This document shows positions 24,852 to 33,716 of a DNA stretch of 64,000 nucleotides, piece by piece. This DNA is from Candidatus Chloroploca asiatica. Lineage in GTDB: Bacteria > Chloroflexota > Chloroflexia > Chloroflexales > Chloroflexaceae. Each line of letters begins with the position of its first letter. The first letter of the stretch is position 1. The stretch lies in assembly GCF_002532075.1 (NCBI RefSeq), contig NZ_LYXE01000072.1, forward strand, positions 1 through 64,000. The letters are read 5' to 3'. Position numbers and translations under genes: made by a program. The notes under the pieces are model-generated. The model was not told the DNA's origin. It saw only the letters and a program-made list of their open reading frames with translations, and did no database searches.

Positions 24852-26468
24852 ATGGAATTTCAAGATCTTCAGATCATGGCCGAGCAGGAGCGAAGCCGCC
24901 GGAAGGCGATTCGGATCCACTGCTGTACCTCCTCGGGATGCCAGGCTTCGGGGGCGCTTGAGCTCTTTCATCAGTTGCAAGCGGCGGTTGAGGCGGCAGG
25001 ACAGAGTGAGCGGGTTGACATCGTTGGCGTCGGGTGTATGGGCTTTTGCGGCCAGGGGCCGATGGTGAGTGTCGAAGCTGATGGGGTGCTCTTTGAACAT
25101 GTGCGCCCTGAACAGGCCCCCGAAATTATTGCTTCACTTGATGGCGGGCCATGTAACGTCAAACAGGGCGACCACGCCCATCCGTTTTTTGCCCGTCAAT
25201 TGCATATTGTGCGGCGTAATGGCGGCGTGATCGATCCCGAACGGATCGAAGAGTATATTGCGGTCGGTGGCTATCAGGCGCTCTATCATGTGCTCCACGA
25301 GATGAGCCCGGCTGAGGTGATTGATGCGATCACCCGCAGTGGTCTGCGCGGACGAGGCGGGGCCGGCTATCCAACGGGCCTGAAATGGGCGACGGTCGCG
25401 AAGAGTCCCGGTGAACGCAAATTTGTCATCTGCAATGGCGATGAGGGCGATCCCGGGGCTTTTATGGATCGCAGTATCCTCGAAAGCGACCCGCATCTTA
25501 TCCTTGAAGGGATGAGTATTGCGGCCTATGCGGTCGGCGCCGATCAGGGTTACCTCTATGTGCGCGGTGAGTATCCGCTCGCAATTGCGCGCCTGCAGAA
25601 GGCCATTGCCCAGGCGAGAAAACATGATCTGCTCGGGAGCCAGATCTTTGATACGAGTTTCAACTTCCGGGTTGATATTCGGGTTGGGGCCGGCGCGTTT
25701 GTCTGTGGTGAAGAGACGGCCCTGATCGCGAGTATCGAAGGCCGCCGCGGCCAACCGCGGCCCCGGCCTCCGTATCCCGCTGAACACGGCCTCTGGGGCT
25801 ATCCCACGCTGATCAATAATGTCGAGACCTTTGGCAATATTGCCCCGATTATCACCAATGGCGCCGATTGGTACGCCGGCATTGGGACAGAACGCAGCAA
25901 AGGCACTAAGGTCTTTGCCCTGACTGGCAAGGTCCGCAATACCGGCTTGATCGAGGTGCCGATGGGTATGACCATCCGCGAGATTGTCGAAGAGCTCGGC
26001 GGCGGTACCCCCGATGGAACCCCGGTCAAAGGGGTGCAGACCGGCGGCCCCTCGGGGGGATGTATTCCCGAAGCCCTCTTTGATACGCCCGTTGATTACG
26101 AGTCGCTCGCCGAGGTTGGCTCGATTATGGGCTCGGGGGGCATGGTCGTGATGGATGCCACGACCAACATGGTGGAAATTGCCCGTTTTTACATGGAATT
26201 TTGCATGGATGAGTCATGCGGCAAGTGCGTTCCATGTCGCACAGGGACGGTACAAATGTATCGCCTGCTGAGCAAAATCAGTGCTGGGCAAGCCACAGCA
26301 GCCGATCTGGCGACCCTGGAACAACTCTGCCACCTGCTGCGCGAGACGAGTCTCTGTGGCCTGGGCCAGTCTGCGCCTAATCCCGTGCAGAGTACGCTGC
26401 GTTATTTTCGTGAAGAGTATGAACGGCTGCTACGCAAACGGGTGACGATCAATTTGACCAGTCGCTGA
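24852..26468 (+). CDS. hoxF: Bidirectional hydrogenase diaphorase subunit HoxF
   Basis: A 538-residue NuoF-like flavoprotein with an N-terminal thioredoxin-like [2Fe-2S] domain (Cys25, Cys30, Cys62, Cys66), FMN/NAD-binding region ([17 protein letters not shown], then [13 protein letters not shown]), SLBB segment and C-terminal [4Fe-4S] motif [11 protein letters not shown] plus SLCGLG. It oxidises or reduces NAD(H) at FMN. ATG 24852 is chosen; the overlapping GTG 24849 is possible. The gap of about 100 bases to hoxU contains a dispersed repeat, unlike the tight junctions elsewhere in the operon. Confidence 0.96.
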   Translation: MEFQDLQIMAEQERSRRKAIRIHCCTSSGCQASGALELFHQLQAAVEAAGQSERVDIVGVGCMGFCGQGPMVSVEADGVLFEHVRPEQAPEIIASLDGGPCNVKQGDHAHPFFARQLHIVRRNGGVIDPERIEEYIAVGGYQALYHVLHEMSPAEVIDAITRSGLRGRGGAGYPTGLKWATVAKSPGERKFVICNGDEGDPGAFMDRSILESDPHLILEGMSIAAYAVGADQGYLYVRGEYPLAIARLQKAIAQARKHDLLGSQIFDTSFNFRVDIRVGAGAFVCGEETALIASIEGRRGQPRPRPPYPAEHGLWGYPTLINNVETFGNIAPIITNGADWYAGIGTERSKGTKVFALTGKVRNTGLIEVPMGMTIREIVEELGGGTPDGTPVKGVQTGGPSGGCIPEALFDTPVDYESLAEVGSIMGSGGMVVMDATTNMVEIARFYMEFCMDESCGKCVPCRTGTVQMYRLLSKISAGQATAADLATLEQLCHLLRETSLCGLGQSAPNPVQSTLRYFREEYERLLRKRVTINLTSR

Positions 26469-26569
26469 GTAGGGTGTGAAGTGAGTTTTTTGATGATTTG
26501 ACGCAAAGGCGCAAAGGCGCAAAGGGTGTTGAGACCGCCCCCGCCGCCTAGCGCCAAAGGAATGATGGC
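26469..26569 (+). repeat. Dispersed repeat inside the hox operon, between hoxF and hoxU
   Basis: Positions 26497-26524 are identical (28 bases) to 17028-17055 and consist of AAGGCGC-type units. The surrounding gap has no gene. It is probably transcribed within hoxEFUYH and may affect processing or relative expression of the hoxUYH half. Confidence 0.8.
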
Positions 26570-27277
26570 ATGGCCGCAAGAACCTTGACAATTAATGGAA
26601 CGCTGATCAGTGCCCGCTCGAATGAGACGGTGCTGGAAGCAGCACGTGAGGCCGGGATCAGCATCCCGACGCTTTGCCACCTGGATGGCCTCTCTGAAGT
26701 AGGTGCCTGTCGGCTCTGTCTGGTTGAGATCGCTGGCTCGGCCAAACTGCAACCCGCCTGTCATACCACCGTCACCGAGGGAATGGAGGTGCAGACGGAT
26801 ACGCCCCGCCTCAAGGCTCACCGCCGAGCGATCGTCGAACTGCTCTTTGCTGAACGCAACCATATCTGTGCCGTCTGCGTCGCCTCGGGACACTGTGAAT
26901 TGCAACAACTGGCCGTCGAAGTTGGGATGAGCCATGTGCGCTACGAGTATCTCTCGCCAGATTGCAGCGTTGATATCAGCCACGCCCGCTTTGGCATTGA
27001 CCATAATCGCTGTGTGCTCTGTACCCGCTGTGTGCGTGCGTGCGACGAGGTCGAAGGCGTGCATACCTGGGATATTGCAGGACGCGGAACGAATGCACGG
27101 CTGATTACTGATCTCAATGTGCCATGGGGCGAGGCGACGAGTTGTACCTCCTGTGGCAAGTGCCTCCTGGCATGTCCGACCGGGGCCATCTTTAGTCGGG
27201 GCAGCACCGTGGCTGAGCTTGAACGCGATGCCAGTCGCATTGCCACGATTGTGGCAGCCCGCAATGAACGCTGGTGA
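26570..27277 (+). CDS. hoxU: Bidirectional hydrogenase diaphorase subunit HoxU
   Basis: A 235-residue NuoG N-terminal-like iron-sulfur protein. A plant-type [2Fe-2S] domain comes first ([18 protein letters not shown]...PACHT), then the His/Cys-ligated cluster region ([15 protein letters not shown]), then two [4Fe-4S] sets ([11 protein letters not shown] and [14 protein letters not shown]). It bridges electrons from HoxF to HoxY. It lies 3' of a repeat-containing gap and is followed by hoxY. Confidence 0.95.
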   Translation: MAARTLTINGTLISARSNETVLEAAREAGISIPTLCHLDGLSEVGACRLCLVEIAGSAKLQPACHTTVTEGMEVQTDTPRLKAHRRAIVELLFAERNHICAVCVASGHCELQQLAVEVGMSHVRYEYLSPDCSVDISHARFGIDHNRCVLCTRCVRACDEVEGVHTWDIAGRGTNARLITDLNVPWGEATSCTSCGKCLLACPTGAIFSRGSTVAELERDASRIATIVAARNERW

Positions 27278-27297
27278 CACCGAAATGGAGAGCCTAT

Positions 27298-27831
27298 ATG
27301 AACCGTCTGAAACTTGCGACTGTCTGGTTGGGAGGGTGCTCGGGCTGCCATATGTCGCTCCTCGATCTTGATGAATGGTTGATCGATCTTGCTGCCCACG
27401 TCGAACTGGTCTATAGCCCGATTGCCGATCAGAAGACTTTTCCCGAAGGTGTCGATCTGGCCCTGGTCGAGGGCGCGATTGCCAATGAAGAGCATCTCGA
27501 ATTGATCCAGGATGTCCGTGAGCGGAGCCGCATGGTCATTGCGCTCGGTGATTGCGCCGTCACCGGCAATGTGACCGCGCTGCGCAACCCGCTCGGCGAG
27601 GCGCGTAGCATCCTGCAGCAGGTCTATATTGAACACGGCGATCCACGCGGGATCCTGCCGAGTACGCCAGGGATTGTCCCGATCCTGCTTGATCAGGTCG
27701 TCCCGATCCATATGATCATCCCCGTTGACCTCTTCCTAGCAGGTTGTCCTCCTTCTGGCCCACGCATTCGCGCCGTGCTCGAAGCCTTGCTGGCAGGTAC
27801 ACCTCCTGAACTAGCCGGAGGGTTCGGGTAA
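27298..27831 (+). CDS. hoxY: [NiFe] hydrogenase small subunit HoxY
   Basis: A 177-residue short small subunit. Proximal cluster ligands are in [28 protein letters not shown] and [10 protein letters not shown]. It lacks the Tat signal and long C-terminal cluster domain of uptake hydrogenases, as expected for a cytoplasmic Hox enzyme. ATG 27298 with GGAG seven bases upstream is preferred to the GTG at 27274 that overlaps the hoxU stop. hoxH follows after 67 bases. Confidence 0.95.
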   Translation: MNRLKLATVWLGGCSGCHMSLLDLDEWLIDLAAHVELVYSPIADQKTFPEGVDLALVEGAIANEEHLELIQDVRERSRMVIALGDCAVTGNVTALRNPLGEARSILQQVYIEHGDPRGILPSTPGIVPILLDQVVPIHMIIPVDLFLAGCPPSGPRIRAVLEALLAGTPPELAGGFG

Positions 27832-27898
27832 GCGCGACACCCAAGCAACGCACTTGGACGCATATGGCCCTCGCCAGAGGCCTATAGAGGAACGACCA

Positions 27899-29323
27899 AT
27901 GACACAGACAATCGTGATCGATCCTGTCACCCGTATTGAGGGACACGCAAAGATCAGCATCTATCTCGACAATGACGGGTCGGTGCGCGATGCCCAGTTT
28001 CACGTCACCGAGTTTCGTGGCTTTGAGCGCTTTTGCATCGGGCGGCCCTTCTGGGAAATGCCGGCGATTACGGCCCGCATCTGCGGTATCTGCCCAATTA
28101 GCCACATCCTGGCATCGGCCAAGGCAGGCGACGCCTTACTGGCTGTCGAGATTCCGCCGGCTGCCGATAAGTTGCGGCGGCTGATGAATCTCGGCCAGAT
28201 TATTCAATCGCACGCGCTCAGTTTCTTTCATCTCAGCGGCCCCGACCTGTTTCTTGGCTATGAGAGTGATCCGGCGAAACGCAATATCTTTGGACTAATT
28301 GCGGCTGAACCAGACTTTGCCCGTGGGGGCATTCGGCTCCGCCAGTTTGGGCAGGAGATCATTGAGGCGCTCGGCGGGCGCAAGATCCACCCCGCCTGGG
28401 CGGTGCCCGGCGGTGTCCGTTCGGGGATAAGTGCAGAGGTGCGGGCGGCCTTTCGCCAGCGTTTGCCCGAAGCAATGGATGTCACCCGCAAGGCGATGGC
28501 TCGCTTCAAGACCGTGCTTGATGCCAGTGACGAAGAAGTTCGCAGCTATGGCTTCTTCCCTAGCCTTTTTGCGGGCATGGTGACGCCCGAAGGCAACTGG
28601 GAACATCACGGCGGCAAACTGCGCGTGCGTGATGCCGAAGGCCAGATCCTGGCCGACCAGGTCAAAGCTGACGCCTATCAGCAACTCTTTGGCGAAGCAT
28701 CGGAAGCCTGGAGCTACCTAAAATTCCCGTATTATCAACCCCTCGGCTATCCCGACGGCATTTATCGGGTGGGGCCATTGGCGCGCCTCAACGTGTGCGA
28801 CCAGGTAGGGACACCGCTCGCCGACGCAGAACTGACCGAGATGCGCCAGCGTGCTGGGCACCGGATGGTCACGGCAAGTTTCTACTACCACTATGCACGG
28901 CTGATCGAGATCCTCGCGGCGCTTGAACTGGTTACTCAGTTGCTCGACGACCCCGACCTGGGTTCGAGCGTATTGCGCGCCGATGCCGGGGTCAATCATC
29001 TCGAAGCCGTCGGATGTAGCGAAGCACCACGGGGGAGCCTCTTCCATCATTATCAGGTCGACAAGAATGGCCTGATCACCTATCTGAACCTGATCATCGC
29101 GACAGGGCAGAACAACCTGGCGATGAACCAGACCGTCGCGCAGATCGCCCGCCATTACCTGCGCGGGGATCGCCTCGAAGAAGGTTTGCTCAATCGGGTC
29201 GAGGCTGGCATCAGAGCATATGATCCGTGCCTGAGCTGCTCGACCCACGCAGTAGGCCAGGCGGCCTTTGCAATCAGCCTGATCGGCCCCGATGGGCGGG
29301 TGGTGGATCACGCGGTGCGGTAG
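27899..29323 (+). CDS. hoxH: [NiFe] hydrogenase large subunit HoxH
   Basis: A 474-residue catalytic subunit. Nickel-iron ligands are in [11 protein letters not shown] (N-terminal pair) and DPCLSCSTH (C-terminal pair). About 24 residues follow the final His and should be removed by a HoxW-type protease during maturation, so this is a precursor form with the full set of ligands. It catalyses reversible H2 oxidation coupled to NAD(P)H. ATG 27899 has GAGG eight bases upstream and gives the family start [16 protein letters not shown]. No hyp or hoxW genes are in the window, so maturation genes must lie elsewhere. Confidence 0.96.
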   Translation: MTQTIVIDPVTRIEGHAKISIYLDNDGSVRDAQFHVTEFRGFERFCIGRPFWEMPAITARICGICPISHILASAKAGDALLAVEIPPAADKLRRLMNLGQIIQSHALSFFHLSGPDLFLGYESDPAKRNIFGLIAAEPDFARGGIRLRQFGQEIIEALGGRKIHPAWAVPGGVRSGISAEVRAAFRQRLPEAMDVTRKAMARFKTVLDASDEEVRSYGFFPSLFAGMVTPEGNWEHHGGKLRVRDAEGQILADQVKADAYQQLFGEASEAWSYLKFPYYQPLGYPDGIYRVGPLARLNVCDQVGTPLADAELTEMRQRAGHRMVTASFYYHYARLIEILAALELVTQLLDDPDLGSSVLRADAGVNHLEAVGCSEAPRGSLFHHYQVDKNGLITYLNLIIATGQNNLAMNQTVAQIARHYLRGDRLEEGLLNRVEAGIRAYDPCLSCSTHAVGQAAFAISLIGPDGRVVDHAVR

Positions 29324-29356
29324 GGTTTGGCAGCCTGCGGCCCCAAGAATCGCCAC

Positions 29357-29405
29357 GTGTGCTGGCGAAAACGGCCAACGAAGTTGGCCGTTTTCGCCAG
29401 CACAC
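29357..29405. repeat. Palindromic repeat element, copy 1, after hoxH
   Basis: Two 23-base arms (29357-29379, 29383-29405) pair perfectly around GAA. Flanking GCGGCC/GGCCGC segments extend the symmetry to about 29330-29430. The core is nearly identical to copy 2 at 58968-59020, including GGCGAAAACGGCCA and the GAA loop. It lies 33 bases after the hoxH stop and could end the hox transcript, but has no T-tract. Confidence 0.92.
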
Positions 29406-29462
29406 GGAAGGTTTTTAGGGCCGCAGCCCTAATCCCCACGAAGCACGTACGCAGTTCTATGC

Positions 29463-29468
29463 TATAAT
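29463..29468 (+). promoter_or_regulatory. Possible -10 box for dnaN
   Basis: TATAAT is perfect, about 140 bases before dnaN. No good -35 lies 16-18 bases upstream, so it is only a candidate. Confidence 0.4.
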
Positions 29469-29609
29469 TGGGCCACACAATAAAGCTACATCGCAACGCC
29501 TGTGGTCAGGTATCGAGGAAGAAGCCAGGAGCGCCTGCGCCTTCCTTGCCACGGGTTCGTTTTGTACCCGAGGAAAACAGCTTTTCTATATTAAAGGCAA
29601 GCACGTCGT

Positions 29610-30743
29610 ATGAAGTTGACCTGTCTGCAAGATAACCTCAAACGTGGCCTCGCCACAGTCAGCCACGCGGTCGCCGGCAAAAGCACCCTGCCTGTCCTCT
29701 CTAATGTGTTGCTTGCCACCGACGAAGGTCGGCTGAAACTCGCGGCAACGAATCTCGAAGTTGGCATTACGCACTGGATCGGGGCGCAAATCCAGGAAGA
29801 AGGTGCCGTGACAGTGCCAGCAAAATTGCTGGCAGATGTGATTGGGAGCCTGCCCAATGACCGGGTGACATTGACCCTTGATGCCCGTACGCAGACACTC
29901 AAGGTCGAATGTGGCCGTTTCACAAGCAATATCAAGGGTATCGAGGCCGACGAGTTTCCGACGATTCCGTCGATCACCGGGCAAGAGCCCCTCACCTCGC
30001 TGCCCCCTGATGTGCTGCGGGAAGCGATTGACCAGGTCGTCTTCGCGGCTGCAACCGATGAGTCGCGCCCTGTGCTTGCCGGTGTGCTCGTGCGGTTGAA
30101 CGATACACGTCTCTTTTTCGCCGCTGCCGATGGCTTCCGCCTAGCAACACGGATTGTGCCCCTGCCTGAACCCGTCACGCGCCAGAGCGAATTCATTGTG
30201 CCTGCCCGTACGCTCGCCGAGTTGGCACGGATCGCCAGTGAAACCCAGGGCCAGGTGAGTATCACCGTCGCCACCGGGGGCAGCCAGGTGCTCTTCCATA
30301 CCGAAACGACCGAACTTGTCTCGCGGCTCATTGATGGACGCTTCCCCGATGTCGAGCGCATCATTCCCCAGCAGCACACGACCCGTTCGGTGCTCGAAAC
30401 GAGTGAGCTCGCGAAGGCGGTCAAACTTGCCTCGTATTTCGCTACGGCGAGTCAGAACGTCGTGAAATTGACGATGGAACCCGGCGGCGAACTTGGGCCA
30501 GGACGGGTGATCATCAGTGCAAATGCCGCCGAAGTTGGTGATAATACCGGCGAAATTGATGGTATGATTCAGGGTGAGGGCGGGCAGATTGCCCTCAACG
30601 TCAAGTATTTGACGGAATTGCTCGGGGCCATTAAGAGTGCCCAAATCACCTTCGAGACCCAATCGCCCCAGAGTCCCGGGGTCTTTAAGCCGGTTGGGCA
30701 AGATGGCTATATCCATATTATTATGCCCATGAGCATTCGCTAG
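29610..30743 (+). CDS. dnaN: DNA polymerase III beta sliding clamp
   Basis: A 377-residue clamp with three repeated domains (about 1-120, 128-245, 250-377). It begins MKLTCLQDNLKRGLATVSHA, carries NVLLATDEGRLKLAATNLEVG, and ends in the peptide-binding region and the terminal PMSIR segment typical of beta clamps. It tethers polymerase III to DNA. It is not next to dnaA, recF or gyrB, so it does not mark the origin here. Upstream is a 190-base gap following a palindromic repeat; downstream is an unrelated response regulator. Confidence 0.97.
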   Translation: MKLTCLQDNLKRGLATVSHAVAGKSTLPVLSNVLLATDEGRLKLAATNLEVGITHWIGAQIQEEGAVTVPAKLLADVIGSLPNDRVTLTLDARTQTLKVECGRFTSNIKGIEADEFPTIPSITGQEPLTSLPPDVLREAIDQVVFAAATDESRPVLAGVLVRLNDTRLFFAAADGFRLATRIVPLPEPVTRQSEFIVPARTLAELARIASETQGQVSITVATGGSQVLFHTETTELVSRLIDGRFPDVERIIPQQHTTRSVLETSELAKAVKLASYFATASQNVVKLTMEPGGELGPGRVIISANAAEVGDNTGEIDGMIQGEGGQIALNVKYLTELLGAIKSAQITFETQSPQSPGVFKPVGQDGYIHIIMPMSIR

Positions 30744-30744
30744 G

Positions 30745-30773
30745 TTGTCGAAGGACAATCCATCAGCTATACT
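30745..30773 (+). promoter_or_regulatory. Putative sigma-70-type promoter for the response regulator-lipoprotein pair
   Basis: TTGTCG (30745-30750), 17-base spacer, TATACT (30768-30773), immediately after the dnaN stop. It gives a leader of about 95 bases before the start at 30875. Confidence 0.55.
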
Positions 30774-30874
30774 ATATGAGTCAGTTCTGGGAAATGTAGC
30801 ATCGTAACGCTAGGCATAGCTCGTCGCGATTTACGTGCTCGTGCGCACTCTTGATCAGTGCAAGGGAGCCGTTC

Positions 30875-31561
30875 TTGAGTATCACTTCGATTGTACTTGT
30901 ACATGCCCATGCAATTTTCCGCGAAGGTCTCCGCCATCACATCATGGCCTTGCCTGATACCATCATCGTTGGGGAAGCAGGGCATGGTCAGCAGGCGATC
31001 CAGCTTGTTGATCTTAGCAACCCTGATCTGGTGTTGATGGATGTTGATCTGCCCGGGGTCAATGGGCTTGAGGTGTCACGGGCGCTGAAACGCACCCACC
31101 CGCAAACGGGCATTATCCTCTTTAACACCTCAATGGAGGGTAGTTCGGTGGTGAAGGCAATCCGGGCCGGGGTATCAGCCTATGTGCCACGGAATATTGC
31201 CTGGCCCAATTTGCTTGAGTTGATCAACGAGGTGCGCAATGGAGGCTATCCGATTAACGATCTGGTGCTCTCACTGCCCGAAGTCGCCGCGCAGGTGATT
31301 GCTGCGTTTCGCCAGATGGTTGTTGATGAAGATACGCAGAGTATCTATTCGCCACTTTCGCCCCGAGAGCTTGAAGTGATCGAATTGGTGGCCGCCGGTC
31401 ATACAAACAGAGAAATTGCGTCCAGGCTGGATATTAGCAATCAGACGGTTAAAAACCATGTCTCTTCGATCCTGCGCAAGCTTGCCGTTAATGACCGAAC
31501 GCAGGCGGTCGTCTATGCGATGCGCCGCGGCTGGATCAAGGTGGTGCTTCCTGGTGATTGA
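30875..31561 (+). CDS. NarL/LuxR-family response regulator with atypical receiver
   Basis: A 228-residue regulator. Start TTG 30875 has AGGGAG six bases upstream. The receiver keeps the phospho-Asp56 (PDLVLMDVDLPG), but the acidic pair of the family (D-D-H) reads H-A-H (VLVHAHAIFREG), and the conserved Lys near 108 is Arg (YVPRN). Mg2+-dependent phosphorylation is therefore doubtful. The LuxR HTH at about 160-225 is complete (SPRELEVIELVAAGHTNREI, NQTVKNHVSSILRKL) and should bind DNA. It lies three bases before the lipoprotein gene and is probably co-transcribed with it. No partner kinase is adjacent. Confidence 0.92.
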   Translation: MSITSIVLVHAHAIFREGLRHHIMALPDTIIVGEAGHGQQAIQLVDLSNPDLVLMDVDLPGVNGLEVSRALKRTHPQTGIILFNTSMEGSSVVKAIRAGVSAYVPRNIAWPNLLELINEVRNGGYPINDLVLSLPEVAAQVIAAFRQMVVDEDTQSIYSPLSPRELEVIELVAAGHTNREIASRLDISNQTVKNHVSSILRKLAVNDRTQAVVYAMRRGWIKVVLPGD

Positions 31562-31564
31562 TCA

Positions 31565-33640
31565 ATGACTCTAAACCGCTTCTCGCGCGCTCTGCTCGCG
31601 CTTCCACTGATGCTGATGTTGCTGCTCGCCAGTTGTGATTTGACCACGGCTGGGGAACGCGAAGAGATCGCTGGGATCGAGACGATCCTGGCTCTGACGC
31701 CCTCGCCAACTCCGACCGCCAGCAGTACACCCGCGCCAACCAGTACGCCGACGATCACGCCTACCCCTAGCCCGACTCAACCACCCACGCTCACTCCGTT
31801 GCCAACGAGTACGCCGTTGCCCCCAACCCCTACGCCGAATCCTGCGCTCGTCGGGTTTGGCTTCTGCGATCAATTCGTTGGTGATGTGCGCGGTCTTTTT
31901 TCGGCCCGCCTCGTGGCCGTCGAAATCAGTGGCAATCCGGCCTACGAAGAGGTGGTGCTGAATTTTGAACCGGGCGCTGAAACGAGGTCCATTGGTGCGC
32001 TCGCGTCGTGTGTGAGTACCAACGACAATGATCAGACGCTCCATCAGCTTGAGGTCTACCTCCCCGGTTGGATCAGGGATGCCCGTTTCGAGGAGTCGGT
32101 CGCGGCACTCACTGAAGTTGTGACCACTACACGGACGCTTGCCGGAGTACAGCTTGGGCCTGCCGATGATGGTGAGACCGGGGCGGTGGTGAAACTCACG
32201 TTGAACGAGCCACTGCCGTTTCGGCTGAACCTCAGTGGCGATCCGACCAGGCTCACGATCGCGGTCGCCCGTACGTCGTCGCTGACCAGTGCCAATGATG
32301 CGTTGGCCCTCGGCGTTGATGCTGCCCGTGCCAAACTTGCGGCCCCCCTCTTTATGCTGCTTGATGGCGATATCTGGCGCATCGAGCACGGAATTGAGGC
32401 CGCTACCGATGCGATCAGGGCCGATAATGCCGGGGCCGTCAATTTGACCGACTCACCCGAGACCGAGACGCATCTGGCGGTCAGTCACGATGGCTCGCTC
32501 GTGGCGTTCTGTCGCGCTTTGCCCGGGCTTGATCCTGCCGAGACCGAGCTCCCTGTACCAAGTACGCTCTGGTTGATGGAAGCAGATGGCACGAATCAGC
32601 GCCCCATCGCCCAGATTGGCGTCAGTTGTGCCGATCCGGCTTTTAGCCTTGATGATAAGAGCATTGCCTTTGCCGTAGATGAGACCGGGGCGATGCCGAT
32701 CCAACGCGCTATTTATAGTGTGCCTGCCACCGCGAATACGCCCCCACGGCGCATGCACGAAGGTGTGGATGAGTGGGGTCGCACGAGTCCTCAGTGGCTC
32801 GATAACGGTGAGATGGTGATCGCGGCTACTTCACAAGATGGGCGGAGTACGCTCTTTTTGCGGCGCGCCAATGGTACGGTCGTTGATGTTGGGGCAGCCA
32901 TTCTCGTACGCGATGATGGCGAGACTCCTTATAGCGCGCTCGGGCAGCCACTTGTGGCCCCTGATGGCAAACGTTTTGCGGTTGAAGCATGGCGCAACGA
33001 TGAGCGTGGTGCCGACCTGGTGGTGCTCGATGCCGCCGGTACGATCCTTGATATCATCGGTACAGAAACCTCGATCGATATCACGCCTGGGCCCAGGCTT
33101 ACCCCAACTATCAGGCCCACCAGTACCGCAGTACCAACGGTGACACCGACGAGTCTCCCCACCGAGCCAGTCACCACCACCACGACCGCCGAGCCAACGC
33201 TCACACCAACGGCTACGGACGAGCCAACACAAACGGTGACGCCAACCACGATACCGACACCAACGGCCACGCCGATACTCGAACCGGTGCGCGATGGGCC
33301 TTTCTGGACGAGAGCCCTTGGCTGGGATGATCGCGGGCATTTGGTCTATCTCACGACGCTCTGCGCAAGTCAGGCGGTACACGATTACCAGATCTACCGA
33401 TGGAACGGTGCGCAACGTACCGAACTGATCCTGGCGGGCCAGCGTACAGGTGGCATTGGTCAGGCAGTGATGCAAGGCGATCAACTTGCCTATGTGCTGA
33501 CCACCGCACCGACAGGGCAGCGTGGGCCAGTTGCGCTCACTCCGCGCAACCCGGTTGAACTCTGGCTCTGGGATCTTGCCGAGGGGACGCGTGGACAGTT
33601 GCTCGTGACCGAGCGTGGGATGGCTGGGTTGGAACGCTAA
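31565..33640 (+). CDS. Lipoprotein with Thr/Pro-rich linkers and TolB-like beta-propeller repeats
   Basis: A 691-residue exported protein. The signal peptide ends in the lipobox LLLAS-C24, so it is lipid-anchored. Residues 45-95 are a Thr/Pro/Ser-rich linker (TPTP repeats). A globular beta region follows (about 95-250), then PD40/WD40-like repeats (SHDGSLVAFCR, SLDDKSIAFAVDETG, SPQWLDNGEMVIAA, APDGKRFAVEAW). A second Thr/Pro linker lies near 505-575, and a last propeller part follows. The function is unknown; such proteins usually bind partners or ligands on the outer face of the membrane. It sits three bases after the atypical response regulator. A clean bidirectional terminator follows. Confidence 0.82.
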   Translation: MTLNRFSRALLALPLMLMLLLASCDLTTAGEREEIAGIETILALTPSPTPTASSTPAPTSTPTITPTPSPTQPPTLTPLPTSTPLPPTPTPNPALVGFGFCDQFVGDVRGLFSARLVAVEISGNPAYEEVVLNFEPGAETRSIGALASCVSTNDNDQTLHQLEVYLPGWIRDARFEESVAALTEVVTTTRTLAGVQLGPADDGETGAVVKLTLNEPLPFRLNLSGDPTRLTIAVARTSSLTSANDALALGVDAARAKLAAPLFMLLDGDIWRIEHGIEAATDAIRADNAGAVNLTDSPETETHLAVSHDGSLVAFCRALPGLDPAETELPVPSTLWLMEADGTNQRPIAQIGVSCADPAFSLDDKSIAFAVDETGAMPIQRAIYSVPATANTPPRRMHEGVDEWGRTSPQWLDNGEMVIAATSQDGRSTLFLRRANGTVVDVGAAILVRDDGETPYSALGQPLVAPDGKRFAVEAWRNDERGADLVVLDAAGTILDIIGTETSIDITPGPRLTPTIRPTSTAVPTVTPTSLPTEPVTTTTTAEPTLTPTATDEPTQTVTPTTIPTPTATPILEPVRDGPFWTRALGWDDRGHLVYLTTLCASQAVHDYQIYRWNGAQRTELILAGQRTGGIGQAVMQGDQLAYVLTTAPTGQRGPVALTPRNPVELWLWDLAEGTRGQLLVTERGMAGLER

Positions 33641-33657
33641 CTACCGGTGTTATAGTG

Positions 33658-33700
33658 ATGCATGAAAAAAAGCCAGCTATGCTGGCTTTTTTTCATGCAT
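33658..33700. terminator. Bidirectional intrinsic terminator
   Basis: Perfect 20-bp stem with TAT loop; the AAAAAAA/TTTTTTT arms give U-tracts in both directions. It serves the lipoprotein gene and the convergent FHA gene. Confidence 0.95.
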
Positions 33701-33716
33701 GATCAAGCGTCAACGA

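Noticed and set aside
26570-27277. Assigning hoxE/F/U to respiratory complex I
   Set aside because: They are followed directly by hoxY and hoxH with [NiFe] ligands, and no membrane nuo genes are present.
29227-29496. Short open frames across the palindromic element, with VLAKTAN-like peptides (also near 58840-59213)
   Set aside because: They arise from the palindrome itself, occur on both strands, and have no ribosome sites.
29610-30743. Replication origin near dnaN
   Set aside because: There is no dnaA, recF or gyrB next to it and no cluster of DnaA boxes was seen in the flanking gaps.
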